Of a stretch of DNA of 64,000 nt, positions 1 to 10,626 are shown in pieces. Location: NCBI GenBank assembly GCA_024516035.1, contig CM044956.1, forward strand, positions 25,641,101-25,705,100. The letters run 5' to 3'. Every line of letters begins with the position of its first letter. The first letter of the stretch is position 1. A model generated the notes under the pieces. That model had not been told where the DNA came from and made no database searches. It saw nothing but the letters and a program-made list of their open reading frames with translations. This DNA is from Bactericera cockerelli (lineage: Eukaryota > Arthropoda > Insecta > Hemiptera > Triozidae). The translations under genes and the position numbers were made by a program.

Positions 1-700
1 TTTCGATTTTTAAATGTATCAACCTGAATTTTATTTGATAATTTTACTTCTAATTGGTTTCTGAGTACTTTTTTAAACTAAAATATTACATACAGGGTGA
101 GTGTTTTTACCAATTTTTTTCTAAAACTCGAATAACTCGATTTCGTTTAAGTTTTTCGATAACAAGAATAGATTGTGTTTATGTAATCAAAACTAGCACT
201 TTCTAAAGGTAAAAAAAAATATATAATATACAGGGTGGTTCATAAGTGAAATAGTGACTTGATTTTTTTTCAATTTTTATTAAGAATTAATAATCCTTGC
301 CTAATTTTGCACATTTTTCATTGTTCATATCGAAAAAAAAACTAAAGTGTTGTACAGGGTGAGAGATATTTTTTTTTGCTACACTCTGTAGTCAAAAAGA
401 CGTAAAATTGAACAAAAAGACTGAAAATGCAAGAAAAATTTCGATTTTCTGTGATATTAAAAAATTATGGTGTTTTAACTAATATTGTCTCATGGACCAC
501 CCTGTAGATATTTTTTAAATCACCTTACAGGTACTCAAAATTCAACAGGGAGTCCAAATCTGAATTAAAAAAAAAGAATTTTAAAAGCCACTTTCGTTTT
601 TGTGTCTACACCTAATACTTACTTTTTATTTCAAGTCTTAAAATCATTAAGAGTGGACACCGAATTGAAAATGGCTTCAAAAGTTGTGTTTTTTACTTGA
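1..700 (+). repeat. CAGGGTG-type interspersed repeat, copy 1
   Basis: AT-rich non-coding repeat containing several TACAGGGTG or CACCCTGTA motifs (near 92, 231, 354 and 497). Its first 200 bases match the reverse complement of about 14400-14650, and the stretch near 285-365 matches 50080-50170. This copy-to-copy similarity shows a dispersed element. The TA-CAGGGTG ends suggest non-autonomous Tc1/mariner relatives (inference). No coding sequence seen. Confidence 0.6.
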
Positions 701-908
701 TTTTTGTCCACAATTCGAAGTCTTTGTTTAAGTTTATACAACTTTGAGTACCCACATGATAGTTTAGGGGGATATCAACAGGGTAATATTCCATACAACC
801 AATGGCATTTTTTCTTGACATCTGTTTCTTTCATTGTTGATGTACATTTTTTATCTACATCCATATCAAGACTGAATCTTGCTTCCTCGAATATTGTTTA
901 TTTTTTAG

Positions 909-1302
909 ATTTTTCATCAGCTCTGCAATGCTGGACAACATCAGAGAGACAACTTTTCTTTCATCCATAGTGATATTTAGAACTCCAAAACAAGAACCGT
1001 CACTCTCATTCACAAATAACAAATGGGTTGCAACATCTTCTCATAACGATAGCAATTCTTTGTTAGCATTTGATAGCTTCTCACCAAGCAGTAGTGATTT
1101 TACCTTTGTGACTGCTCATGACAGTTTCAATAGTAGTGCTTGTACCCCACACCTGCCATCATATTTTTTGCTGAACAATTTTGGAACTTACATTCAGAAT
1201 TGGGAAGATAGACTGACTCAATTTCATGCAACACTAAATCATTACAACTCTTATCTTGTTAGCTGGCCAAACCATTATTTCAATAATGTATTTTTTCATT
1301 GA
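909..1302 (+). CDS. Orphan terminal exon candidate, unknown product
   Basis: An open frame of about 130 codons follows a T-rich tract ending in AG at 907-908, a good 3' splice site. It ends in TGA at 1300-1302, and an AATAAA lies near 1494, so this could be the last exon of a gene entering from outside the window. The translation is Ser/Asn/Phe-rich with a plausible protein composition, but I recognise no family or motif. The first in-frame Met is at 928. It could also be a chance open frame beside a repeat; no upstream exon is visible in the first 900 bases, which are repetitive. Confidence 0.25.
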
Positions 1303-1599
1303 ATAATTTATAGTTAAGCCTTTATAATCAAGAAATTGCAAATTTTTGTACCAAAAAGTGCAAAAATAATGTCTCAGACTTGTCAGTATAGATTTTTTGT
1401 AGAATCTAGAATGTAAGAAAAACAGTATTCTATCATATTAAAAAAAAATTAAAAAGAGAATTGATTCAAAAGTTTTTTAGATACAAGTGATTCAATAAAT
1501 CTCTATTTCTAGCAATAATAGAAAGTTGAACTTTATGATTGCTACACACTAGGCAGATATAAGTGTATTTTTTCAGTAGGCCCAAAACCTAATTGGGAC

Positions 1600-1690
1600 A
1601 TAAAAAATAATCCTCCCATTTGGGATTATGACCAAATACTAATAGCATTGTATCTGGGGCTTACTGCTAGAATAATGGATTTATTAGTCA
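1600..1690 (+). repeat. tRNA-SINE tail fragment
   Basis: Matches the 3' tail found after the tRNA-like heads at 2226-2306 (reverse strand) and 32990-33063: the segment with cctcccattt, then a purine-rich stretch and gcttactgct. No tRNA-like head is present, so this is a 5'-truncated copy. Confidence 0.5.
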
Positions 1691-2154
1691 TTGCAAGGCA
1701 CTAGAAATAAGGGGAAATTTAATTATTATTGACCAACCTCAACATAAACTGATGAGGTTCTTGTGATGATTTCCATACACAGCACCAAATTTGTCAATCC
1801 CGGAGTGATTTTGGGTTGATCATGTCCAGAAAGATTAGATAACACTCTAAATGCATGCAAAATGACAGATTTGACTTTTTTTGTAGCAATATTTAAAGTA
1901 AAAAATAATATAGTGAACAAGGTTAACTGGTTTATATCTCACACAAGTGAAAATCCAAGATCTCCTTCCTTAACTCATGACAGATAAAAAGAAAAAATAG
2001 AGAAGAGGAGAAATTGAAATTTAGAAGGGGAGGTACCTGGAGGTATTAAGAAACCTTGGGGGAGGGGGGTGGTTGGGTCAATTGCAGTGATTATCTGAGA
2101 CTTTATAGTAATAATAATAATATTGCCTTATTTATACTGCTCAATTATGACTAT

Positions 2155-2308
2155 TAAAGTCCCATTATTCCAGCAGTAAGCCCAAGACATATTATTATGT
2201 GGTAAAAATCCCAAATGGGAGGATAACTTGTCATGTCCCGGCTGGGTTTCGAACCCACAACCTCTGGATTCACAGAGTGCCACCTTTACCACTGAGCTAC
2301 CGGGACAG
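2155..2308 (-). repeat. tRNA-derived SINE, minus strand
   Basis: On the minus strand a tRNA-like head occupies about 2306-2226. It has an A box (TAGCTCAGTGG), a B box (GGGTTCGAAACC) and a 7 bp acceptor-like pairing TGTCCCG/CGGGACA. The anticodon arm is irregular, with a loop that is not a clean 7 nt, so I do not call a functional tRNA. The tail to about 2155 is the same as at 33063-33140, which identifies a SINE family rather than a tRNA gene. Confidence 0.7.
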
Positions 2309-2559
2309 ACATAGTAGATCTACTTCTTTAATGGTTGGGCACCCCTGTCTTAGAGGCTAAGAACTTTGGGCAAATGCAGCACTTTTAAATCCTACCTGCA
2401 AGAATATTACAATCAGTAATTCTGTGACCTTCCTTTCATCTCTTCTCTCCTCTTAACACCTACAGTTTTTCCTTCCTTCATTCTTCTTATTTTATTGATA
2501 AGGGCTGGTCAGTAAAGCAAGAGGTCAACTCTCTATTCAAATTTCTTAGTGGTGCAATA

Positions 2560-3048
2560 TCATGGGTTATGCCTGTGTAAAGGAACTTTGGATTTCAGGT
2601 ATTGCCATCGATTGGGAGGCCAAACTATACTGGAAGCTTTTGCTGTCACCAAACCTAATGACACAGGGCCAAACATATTAGAATCCATGGAATGCCCCAT
2701 GTGATCTCCTTCAACCCAAATATGTCCCGCAGGAATTTTAACAACATTAGATTTGTATTCTAGGGTGCTGATAACATCCCCTTCAATGCCCACAACCCGT
2801 TTGATTATCTTCTGTTTGGGATCTTTAGGAGATGTTATTGATACAATATCACCACGTTGTAAACCGATATCATCCCCTTTTATTATCCAGCGGTTGAGAA
2901 ACACATAGTCCTGGTGGTTTCTATCTGGATTGAACACAGGTTGCATTGATGTTCCATCGACACGTGCAACATAACCAATGGAATCAAGTAATGTGATACC
3001 AATGGGTACACCAATCAGCACGCTCTTGAGAACTTTCAACATTCTCAT
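2560..3048 (-). CDS. IMMP2L: Mitochondrial inner membrane protease subunit 2 (IMMP2L/Imp2)
   Basis: Serine protease of the signal peptidase (S26) family that removes sorting peptides from inner-membrane and intermembrane-space proteins, working with IMMP1L. From Met at 3048 the protein has 162 residues (human about 175). A hydrophobic N-terminal segment (about residues 5-25) is followed by the GTSMQP box with nucleophile Ser34, then KIIKRVVG with the general base Lys83, GHIWVEGD and the SxDSxxFGPV box, all diagnostic for this subunit. The frame stays open upstream to 3135, but that part has no family similarity and lies beside a strong acceptor on the minus strand (pyrimidine tract plus CAG at about 3121-3134), so a 5' UTR intron is likely. 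The whole coding region is in one exon. A transposon nest begins about 220 bases upstream. Function is assigned by family; activity is not shown. Confidence 0.93.
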   Translation of the reverse strand: MRMLKVLKSVLIGVPIGITLLDSIGYVARVDGTSMQPVFNPDRNHQDYVFLNRWIIKGDDIGLQRGDIVSITSPKDPKQKIIKRVVGIEGDVISTLEYKSNVVKIPAGHIWVEGDHMGHSMDSNMFGPVSLGLVTAKASSIVWPPNRWQYLKSKVPLHRHNP

Positions 3049-3488
3049 AATATCATAATATTGATAGTGAAATGGTAGCTTGTTTTGAATTATGATGAAA
3101 CCATTTTTAACATTAAACTGACTGTAGAAGAACAAGTATCGTGGGAAGGTAATTGAATGACTGAAGACGCTGAAGTGCGAGGATCGTTGTTTTCAAACTT
3201 GTAGAACGCTCCATAGATTTAGATATTGAATATTTAGACTAGTTTACTAGGATTTAACTATTTAAACCACTGAGATCATATAACTGATATATAACATAGA
3301 GAGAACCTTACCTATCTCGAATTGAACAAATTTCTGTGTCCAACTTTGAACAGCTGATGGTCCCTTTTTCAAAAAATCCCGGCTTCTGATTGGTTCAATT
3401 TATTTGACTTTTTTGTTTACCTCATGCAGTGGCGGATGTCGAAACATCCTTAATTTTCACGTCTGATACCAAATTTTATATTACTATA

Positions 3489-5478
3489 CAGGGTGATCGA
3501 AACCGCCCAGCCACTATCTTTTTCTCGAGAACGGTTTGAGTTCGGATCTTGAAACAAAAAATTGGTCACCAATATGAAGTCTGAAGTTTCATGGGAAGAT
3601 ATTTTGAACCTCTGCCCACCGGACTTGAGGGCGTTTTCGGGGGGGCACATGTCCGTTTCTCCCGAATTTCAAATGGAATGCATATTTTTTTATTTTACTT
3701 TCAAAACATGCAAAGCAAGTTAGTAACATTCGTAAAAAGAAAAAAAATATTCTTTGGTTCGAGTCCCGAAAAAACACAGTTTTTAAAAGAAAATAGGCCC
3801 AGGTTGCGGAAGTCATTACGGGTACCCGGTAAACGTTGTAAAAAAGTTAAAAATGTCAAAAGATAGGTAAAGTTCTCTTCTTTAATTTGATGTACTTGTT
3901 TTTATTCATTAAGGAAGTCATAGGTCCTTAAATTGGTCATAAACTTTTTTCAGTTTCAAAAGACCAAAAGTCCAGAAATTTAAATTCGACCCCCTATTTT
4001 TTTTTCTTAAATAAAATAAAAAAATTATTAGCATACAATGCAAAAAAAATGAACTTTCTGCGATTTTTTTCCTTAAAATGGCAGACGAATAACATCTGAA
4101 ATGCGTTAATTTCCGTGCGCGCGAGTCATCACACGAGTCCGTGCCTGAAGTTTGTATGTACGGAACCCTCACTGGATGAGAGAAGTTGATGGCCAGCATG
4201 TATGGAGTCTTAATGTTTGGTACGGTGTCCTTAGCACTAGGATTATTGGACCGTACTTCATCGACAGAAAGCTGACGGGAGTAAAGTATTTAAACTTCAC
4301 TTGAACTTAAAACCAACATTAAGGATACAAAGTTGTTCCAACAAGACGAGGCCCCACCCATTTTTATCTGAGGGTGTGAGAACAACTTGATCGAATGTTC
4401 CCTCAGAGATGGATCGGTAGAGGAGGACCAAACTCTTATACCCCCCGCACCCCGGACCTCACCGTCATGAATTTCTACCTGTGGGAAAATGTGAAATATT
4501 AAGCATACCGAACCAAGCCAACAGATGTGGAAAATGTGAAGCTATTGAGATCTGCCGCAACATCACACTTGAGGAGCTAGACAGAGTTCATGCCACGTAT
4601 TCTGGCAGACTCAGGAAATCTACTGCAGCAGAGGGTGGTATTTTTGATCATCTGCAGAAGTGAATTACCTACATCGTACGTACTTCTCTCCCGTCAGCTT
4701 TTCGTCGATGAAGTACGGTCCAATAATCCTAGTGCTAAGGACACCGCACCCATACATGCTGGCCATCAACTTCTCTCATCCAATGAAGGTTCCGTACATA
4801 CAAAACTTCAGGCACGGACTCGTGTGATGACTCACGCGCACGGAAATTAACGCATTTCAGAGGTTATTCGTCTGCCATTTTAAGGAAAAAAATCGCAGAA
4901 AGTTCATTTTTTTTGCAATGTATGCTAATAATTTTCTTCTTTTATTTGAAAGAAAAAAAAATAGGGGGTCGAAATTAAATTTCTGAACTTTTGGTCTTTT
5001 GAAACTGAAAAAAGTTTATGACCAATTTAAGGACCTATGACTTCCTTAATGAATAAAAACAAGTACATCAAATTAAAGAAGAGAACTTTACCTATCTTTT
5101 GACATTTTTAATTTTTTACAACGTTTACCGGGTGCCCGTAATGACTTCCGCAACCTGGGCCTATTTTCTTCTAAAAACCGTGTTGTTTCGGGACTCGAAC
5201 CAAGGAATATTTTTTTTCTTACTAACTTGCTTACTAATGTTACTAACTTGCTTTGCATGTTTTGAAAGTAAAATAAAAAAATATGCATTCCATTTAAAAT
5301 TCGGGAGAAACGGACATGTGCCCCCCCTGAAAACGCCCTTAGGGGCGGTGGGCGGAGGTTCAAAATGTTTTCTCATGAAATTTCAGACTTCATATTAGGG
5401 ACCAATTTTTTGTTTCACGATCCTAACTCAAACCGTTCTCGAGAAAAAGATAGTGGCTGGGTGGTTTCGATCACCCTG
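3489..5478. mobile_element. Palindromic mariner-like foldback element
   Basis: Starts TA-CAGGGTGATCGAAACC and ends with the complement GGTTTCGATCACCCTG-TA, giving a TA target-site duplication. The arms are about 800 bp (3489-4288 and about 4680-5478) and match along their whole length, with a loop of about 390 bp. The arms run into decayed transposase sequence, so the palindrome probably arose by an inverted duplication of one element end. The unusually long arms could fold into a stable hairpin if transcribed. Confidence 0.85.
4160..4663 (+). pseudogene. Mariner-like transposase remnant (catalytic C-terminal half)
   Basis: In frame-shifted pieces on the plus strand one reads segments typical of insect mariner-type DDD/DDE transposases. 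These are a piece resembling VWYGVLSTRIIGPYFID, then FQQDEAPP (the second-Asp region), a degraded proline-rich R-SPDLT-like block and a final E-rich helix region. Several stops and frameshifts break it, so it cannot be active. It fills the loop and inner arms of the palindromic element at 3489-5478, and the first segment is also present inverted near 4690-4790. Confidence 0.7.
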
Positions 5479-5663
5479 TATAATAAGTAGAAAATAAGGA
5501 AAGTAAAAGTGGAAGCAAAGGAATAATGAACTGATAGGTAATTATGTATAAAGTAGAAATATTATTTTAGAAGAATTAGGTAGTTTAGGTACCCACTCTT
5601 TCGCGAGAGAAAAAATACTGCACTCCGGCACTGATTTTGAAATCAGCTGATGGTCCCTCTTGA

Positions 5664-6020
5664 GTCGTATTTTTCTTTCTAACCAAAAGAATTTCTTTTG
5701 GTTAGAAAGAAAAATACGGCATTGGACGCAAATCTTTGCCGTATTTTTCTTTCTAACCAAAGTTAACCAAACGGGAATAAAATGAACCAAACTGGAAGCA
5801 AGTCATTTTTCTTTTGGAAGAGGAAAAATTTCCACTTCCAAAGTTAACCAAAGTGGAAGTAGAAAATTCTTGCTTCCAGTTCATTTATAAGTTAAGTCCA
5901 TTGTTTATCTTTAAAAGTAACCAAACGCATTTTTCTTTCACGAATGACCTTGGAATAAAATGGAAATATTTGGAAAAAACCTAACCAGGAAAAATTTTTT
6001 AGTTAGAAAGAAAAATACGA
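5664..6020. mobile_element. MITE with GTCGTATTTTTCTTTCTAACC-type ends
   Basis: Inverted termini GTCGTATTTTTC and GAAAAATACGAC bound an AT-rich interior rich in aaccaaa and ggaagc motifs. It is inserted in the outer MITE (absent from the intact copy at 35310-35743). Close relatives cluster at 37383-38490. The first 70 bp form their own small hairpin (5666-5730), suggesting a composite copy. Confidence 0.65.
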
Positions 6021-6146
6021 CTCTTGATTCATCGGGTCCCTCTATGTTATGATCTCAGTGGTAGTTTCCGAATTTATTAATTTTCTTATCTCTCTATAAT
6101 TTTACGCGAGCTTATTTTTTTAAATCTCCACTTTCTAATCTTCAAG

Positions 6147-6217
6147 ATGGTAAACTTTTGCTTCGCGTATGGCTGTACCAACCGATATAATAAGAATTCT
6201 GAAATATACTTCTACAA
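6147..6217 (+). CDS. THAP zinc-finger first exon (orphan)
   Basis: From ATG at 6147 the translation starts MVNFCFAYGCTNRYNKN, the classic THAP start: a first Cys pair spaced C-x4-C, then N-R. The frame meets TAG at 6219 unless a donor (AA|GTAGGT at 6218) is used, as expected because THAP domains are often split after this block. THAP domains bind DNA and occur in host regulators and P-element-type transposases. No following exon with the rest of the C2CH motif (the FP and W residues, C-x2-H) is visible before the repeat beginning at 6362. It may be a gene truncated by transposons, or its next exon may be far downstream. Domain call moderate, gene call weak. Confidence 0.5.
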
Positions 6218-6361
6218 GTAGGTAAGTTTTAACATTCTAGTATTTTTGTTTATTCCCAAGGAAACACAATAAATTGAACTTAATATACCTTTCAATGTAT
6301 TTTATTCATAGTTTGGGGTATCAATTAGTCATAAAACGATTTGTAAGCATAATAATATCCA

Positions 6362-6632
6362 GACCCCTTAAACAAAAAGGTGTCTCTGATCTACTAACTC
6401 CGATATAGTAGTCTCGGAGATTGATACGAGAGAGTAAAAAACAGCGTCCTCGGAAACATCTTTCTCTGGGAGTGCTGCGGGAATGGATTGGAACTCTCCC
6501 GGAGAATGTTTAACCAACTTACTCGGAACCTATCCCGGATCTATTCCCGAGCTAGTTCGGGACAAGATCCAAACTCGTCCCGAGTACATGTTCTCCGAAC
6601 CGTCTCGGAACGAGATCCAGTACCCTGTGGCA
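6362..6632 (+). repeat. CCCCTTAAAC repeat rich in CTCGG/CCGAG palindromes, copy 1
   Basis: Starts CCCCTTAAACAAAAA and is packed with short palindromic CTCGGA and TCCCGAG motifs. The same start appears inverted at 9880-9893, so this and 9540-9893 are inverted copies of one family, or possibly the two ends of a larger element. It is more GC-rich than its surroundings. The open frame 6483-6752 crossing it has no recognisable similarity and is not called. Confidence 0.5.
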
Positions 6633-7639
6633 ACACCGGAAATTGAAAGTAAAATTTGCAAAACATTTTCAAAATCGAGTGAATTCCGAAATTTGAATAG
6701 ATTAATTAGTTTTCCTGAGATAATTAGTAAAACTCAAATACATAAAAGGTAAAGATATTTTATACAGTATTTTGAGAAACTACCGTCAATATGTGTAATC
6801 TCATTCCTAAGATAAAGTAACTTCATAAGTAATTTCACATCAGTGACTTCTGCTCATCCAAATAAGTGATTTAATAAAACGTGTTTTAAGTAATTTAAGT
6901 AATGGTCAATATGTCTGCAAACATAATATCTTTTTAAACTGGACCTAGCATTTAAAATAATTATGATCTATGGAGGAAATCCACATGATATTTTCCACCT
7001 GTTTACATGTATTGTGCATCCAATCCAACATAGCTTCAACCTGAAGATACCTATTCAAGCTGCCACCCTCCTCAAACATATTGAACCTGACATGGGATAA
7101 GTGAAAGTGACTACAAATTGATGATTTACACAAAATAATTATATCTAACAATTTCTGATAAAAGTCCAACAAGTTGATTCTTCTAAAGTTCCTACATCAT
7201 AGTTTTAGGGTATAACTAAAAAGAAATTTTTCTCTACTTTAAAAAGTTTACTGTTCTAAAGTGTACCAATTTCCATGCATTAATCATAAGTGAGTTTTAC
7301 ACTCCAATTAGTGGGGTAAGCAATATCTAAACAATATCTTACATTTTACATTGTTTTATAGTCAAACCAGGATATGTATGTGGAAATGCTGGAGATTAAC
7401 CTGTTCCAGATATTCCACTTAATCAGAATCACACTCTTGACAGGTGTCTGACTGGGGGATTTTAAACAGGGAAAAGACCAGTGTTTTGCTAGACAACTAT
7501 GAACAGAGAACTGACTAGCTAAAGGCTTTTTAATAGGTTCACATTATTGAAGATTTGACTATATTGTTCCATAATCAATAGATCCTGTGTTCAATTCACA
7601 GTTTTTTTTTCTTTCAAACAGCAATTCTGTTCCCTTTAA

Positions 7640-8335
7640 AAATGAGGCATTTCTAGCCCTTATCAGGCTAAGTGAGGTTAATGTGGGTAGCTGGGACTAT
7701 TCCCAGTAAATTCAGTATACAACCCCCATTTTTATTTTAAATAAATCTGTTCTCCGAAGATGTGAGGCTGGTATATCTAGCCCTACTCAGGCTGAGTGAG
7801 GTGAATGTGGGTATCTGGTACTGTTCCCATTAAATTCAGAATGAAATTCCCATCCTCACTATCTCAAATCAGGACAGGGGTTTTTCATGAACCAGCTATA
7901 ACATAAAAAAAAAAAAATATTGTAAGTTTAGAAGAAGTATTAAATGTTGCAAATTTAGACATTTTTTTTACTTGTAATAAGTACATTTTTTACTATAATG
8001 TGTTCATTAATTTTAATTTTTAAAACAGTAGCTTGCATTATTCAGGATTTGACTACTCCCCGTAATCTAAAGATTTTGGTTCATTTTTGTTGTTGTGAAA
8101 CAGATAATTCTCCTTCTTTAGAAAATATGAGGCTGACATGTGTATACACAGCCTTTATCAGGCTGGGTGAGGTTAATGTGGCTACCTGGTACTATTCCCA
8201 GTAAATTCAGAATAAAATGGCCCAACCCAGGCTCAGTGAGCTTAATGTGGGTAACAGGTTTGTGAGTTTCCTGCAAATGAGGGTAAAACCTTGGTCATGA
8301 TATGACTATGCAATTGAGGTTAAACCCACTTTAAT
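7640..8335 (+). repeat. Array of SINE-type CAGGCTG domains
   Basis: Four copies of a domain reading about CAGGCTGAGTGAGGTTAATG followed by GGGTA-CTGG occur near 7666, 7785, 8153 and 8226. The first three are each followed by attcccagtaaattcag-type sequence. The last continues with ttcctgcaaatgagggtaaa and the tail seen in the 5S-derived SINEs (14939, 41914). This suggests SINE relatives inserted or duplicated next to each other. No tRNA or 5S head is visible for the first three units. Confidence 0.6.
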
Positions 8336-8339
8336 CAAA

Positions 8340-9540
8340 CAAAAAAAAATCTGGAAGACTGTTCTTTTTTTATGAATGCCATATTATAGTCAAAATTCTC
8401 TCTGGGTTCTATTTCCTAATTTCATCTTTAATAATCTCAACTTCTGTTCTGGTATTCTTTGTCTTCAGGCAGCCTGCTGCTGGGCAGGAAGATGGCATTT
8501 CAGCACATCTCTCTCTTAATTACCTATATGTATAATAGATTTAGATTAATTAAGTCCACTTGGCTTAATTTATCTGCTGATTCTATGTATTATATTCTGT
8601 TTGTTTCATGTTTTTGTTTGTTACATATTTTTGCTTTTAATTCTTTTACCATGAAAATGGAAAAATATAAAACTGAAAAACACAAATTGTCTTCTTATTT
8701 ATTAATGTTAGCATTTCATCAACAGCTTTTCATCATTGTAGAACCAAATTGCCTTGAAATAGTATATTTTTCATCAAATCCAAATTAATTTTAAAAATTT
8801 CCTGTGAAATCACAATTTTCAAATTTTTCCGGGCAATGGCGGTGGTATGAAATTCAATATGGAGCCCCTTAATTATTAAGTAGGTATTCAATTTCCAAAA
8901 CCTTGTAAAAATAAGCTTAATAAAATGCTCAGGGGGAGGAAATAGTAAGCTTATAAAAGTGTTTCTAAAATGTTAAGCCTTGTCAAAATAAGCTTTATAA
9001 AATGTTTGAATCTTGTCAAAATAAGTGTTTTTAAAATCTTTTTAAACACTTTCTGTGCCGTCTGGGTAGTCTGCTGTGACTAAAGATAGAGATACTTTTA
9101 AGATGTGAACTTATGTGATACTTTTATTTTCATGTCAATTTTTTTCTAATGTTTCTAAATTGATTGCATAAATATATTGATACCTTAGATTCCTTGGGTC
9201 AAATAAGCATGGATTATCTCTATCAACTAGGGGTCAGAAATGGACCCTAACTGAGTTAGAACTGACTTAAACTCGAAAAATTAATATTAAAAATTGAATT
9301 CGTATCCAATGTCCTATACATATGTCCTAACTAAAGGGCGGGGTTATTGGTTATTGCCTATGGCAATCTCTTTATTCCAATTGTTTCTAGTCTCTTATTG
9401 GGATTTTTCATTCTTTAAGGTGTATTCTTCTTTATTTTTGTTTTGTTCTTAATTATTTTATTTTAAATTTCACAATAAAAAAAATGTTCTATTATAAAAA
9501 TGTATCGTATTATTTTTAGGTGGTTTTACAGCTAAAATTC
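8340..9540. other. Intergenic AT-rich stretch with weak tandem repeats
   Basis: No gene seen. Between about 8895 and 9050 there are degenerate units of about 35 bp (cttgtcaaaataagc with ataaaatgttt). The open frame at 8459-8788 has a low-complexity AT-driven composition and no recognisable domain. Confidence 0.4.
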
Positions 9541-9893
9541 CCAGGGTATTTAAAACGGTCTGTGGTCTAGAAGAGACAGTCCCCGAGAATGTTCTCGGAG
9601 ACGGTTCCGAGAAGGCTCGGAGACAGTCCCCGAGAATGTTCTCGGAGACGGTTCCGAGAAGGCTCGGAGACGGTCCCCGAGAATGATCTCGGAGACAGTT
9701 CCCGAGACCGATCTTGGAGCAATCTCGAGCACCAGCAATCGACGCTACGGTGCGGACGTAGACTGTCCCGGAGCAGTCTCCGAATGGTCTCCTAGGTGTC
9801 TCCGATATCATTTTTTGGGATCCGAGACAGGACGATACAATCTCGTTCCTAGATCTCGGAGATGGTTCCGAGACTGTTTTTTGTTTAAGGGGG
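9540..9893 (-). repeat. CTCGG-rich repeat, copy 2, with 47 bp tandem units
   Basis: Contains about 2.7 tandem units of 47 bp starting near 9577 (gagacagtccccgagaatg...). Each holds two quasi-palindromes (CCGAGAATGTTCTCGG and TTCCGAGAAGGCTCGGA). It ends ttttttgtttaaggggg at 9893, the inverse of the start of the repeat at 6362. Overlapping open frames on both strands here are by-products of the repeat and are not called. Confidence 0.6.
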
Positions 9894-10626
9894 AAGCTAT
9901 CTTGTTAGAGGATTTTAAGCACCTCTGGAGTGGTATGAACTTTTTTTCCATTGTGAAGGTCCCAGGTAGTATAATAATAGAGTAAATCCTTCGTAAAATA
10001 TCGTGGACTGATAACGATAGCTGATAGTGATAAAAATAAAACGTAAAAATTAGTTTCAATTGCTTTTACTTAAATTTTCCCGCGAAAAAATATCGAAAAA
10101 GAGGGGCTTAAACATTTGGCTATATTTCGACAATGAAAATAAACGATAAAAAAAATACTGTGAAAGGCGTAGAAAAGACCAAATAACCGAATTTGTTTGG
10201 AGAAGTTTTCATGAAATTGCATGGTTTGATCAGTAATCAAAGAAGAAAATCGCTAAAAATTTTTTTGCAAGCATAGGGAAATGTGTGTTTTTGCCCTTAC
10301 AGGTTCACGGCAACGCTGTAAACACAACTGAAGCCTGGCTTCAGATGTATTTACACAGGGAACATTGGGAGTTGTTTATCTATTTTTTAAATCTATGGAA
10401 CGCTCGTGTTCCAAAGTCGGAAATATTCGTGAAGTTCTTCTTCGAGCTGACTTGGCGAAAATGGTCTCCAAGATGAACTAGGGTACACTATTGTAGAACT
10501 GGCCCATTGAAAAACGCTGCTTTGTGAAAAAATTGCGGAGTCGAACCCAAGTAGATTTTGAAAATGATTGTAGAATTGTTCCTCAGAATCAACTGTTGAT
10601 TACTAATGAAGATAAGTAATTAAGTA

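Larger units (their letters stand above)
3268..6060. mobile_element. Outer MITE (CACTGAGATC ends) carrying two nested insertions
   Basis: The ends CACTGAGATCATA (3268) and the complementary TATGATCTCAGTG (6060) are inverted repeats. The sequence between them matches the uninterrupted 434 bp copy at 35310-35743, once the palindromic element 3489-5478 and the element 5664-6020 are removed. This is direct evidence for an old MITE hit twice by later transposons. The superfamily is uncertain because I found no clear target-site duplication. A short end fragment also lies at about 13340-13370. Confidence 0.8.

Noticed and set aside
8459..8788. 109-residue frame with hydrophobic stretches
   Set aside because: AT-driven composition, no domain, no splice or promoter context; treated as chance.
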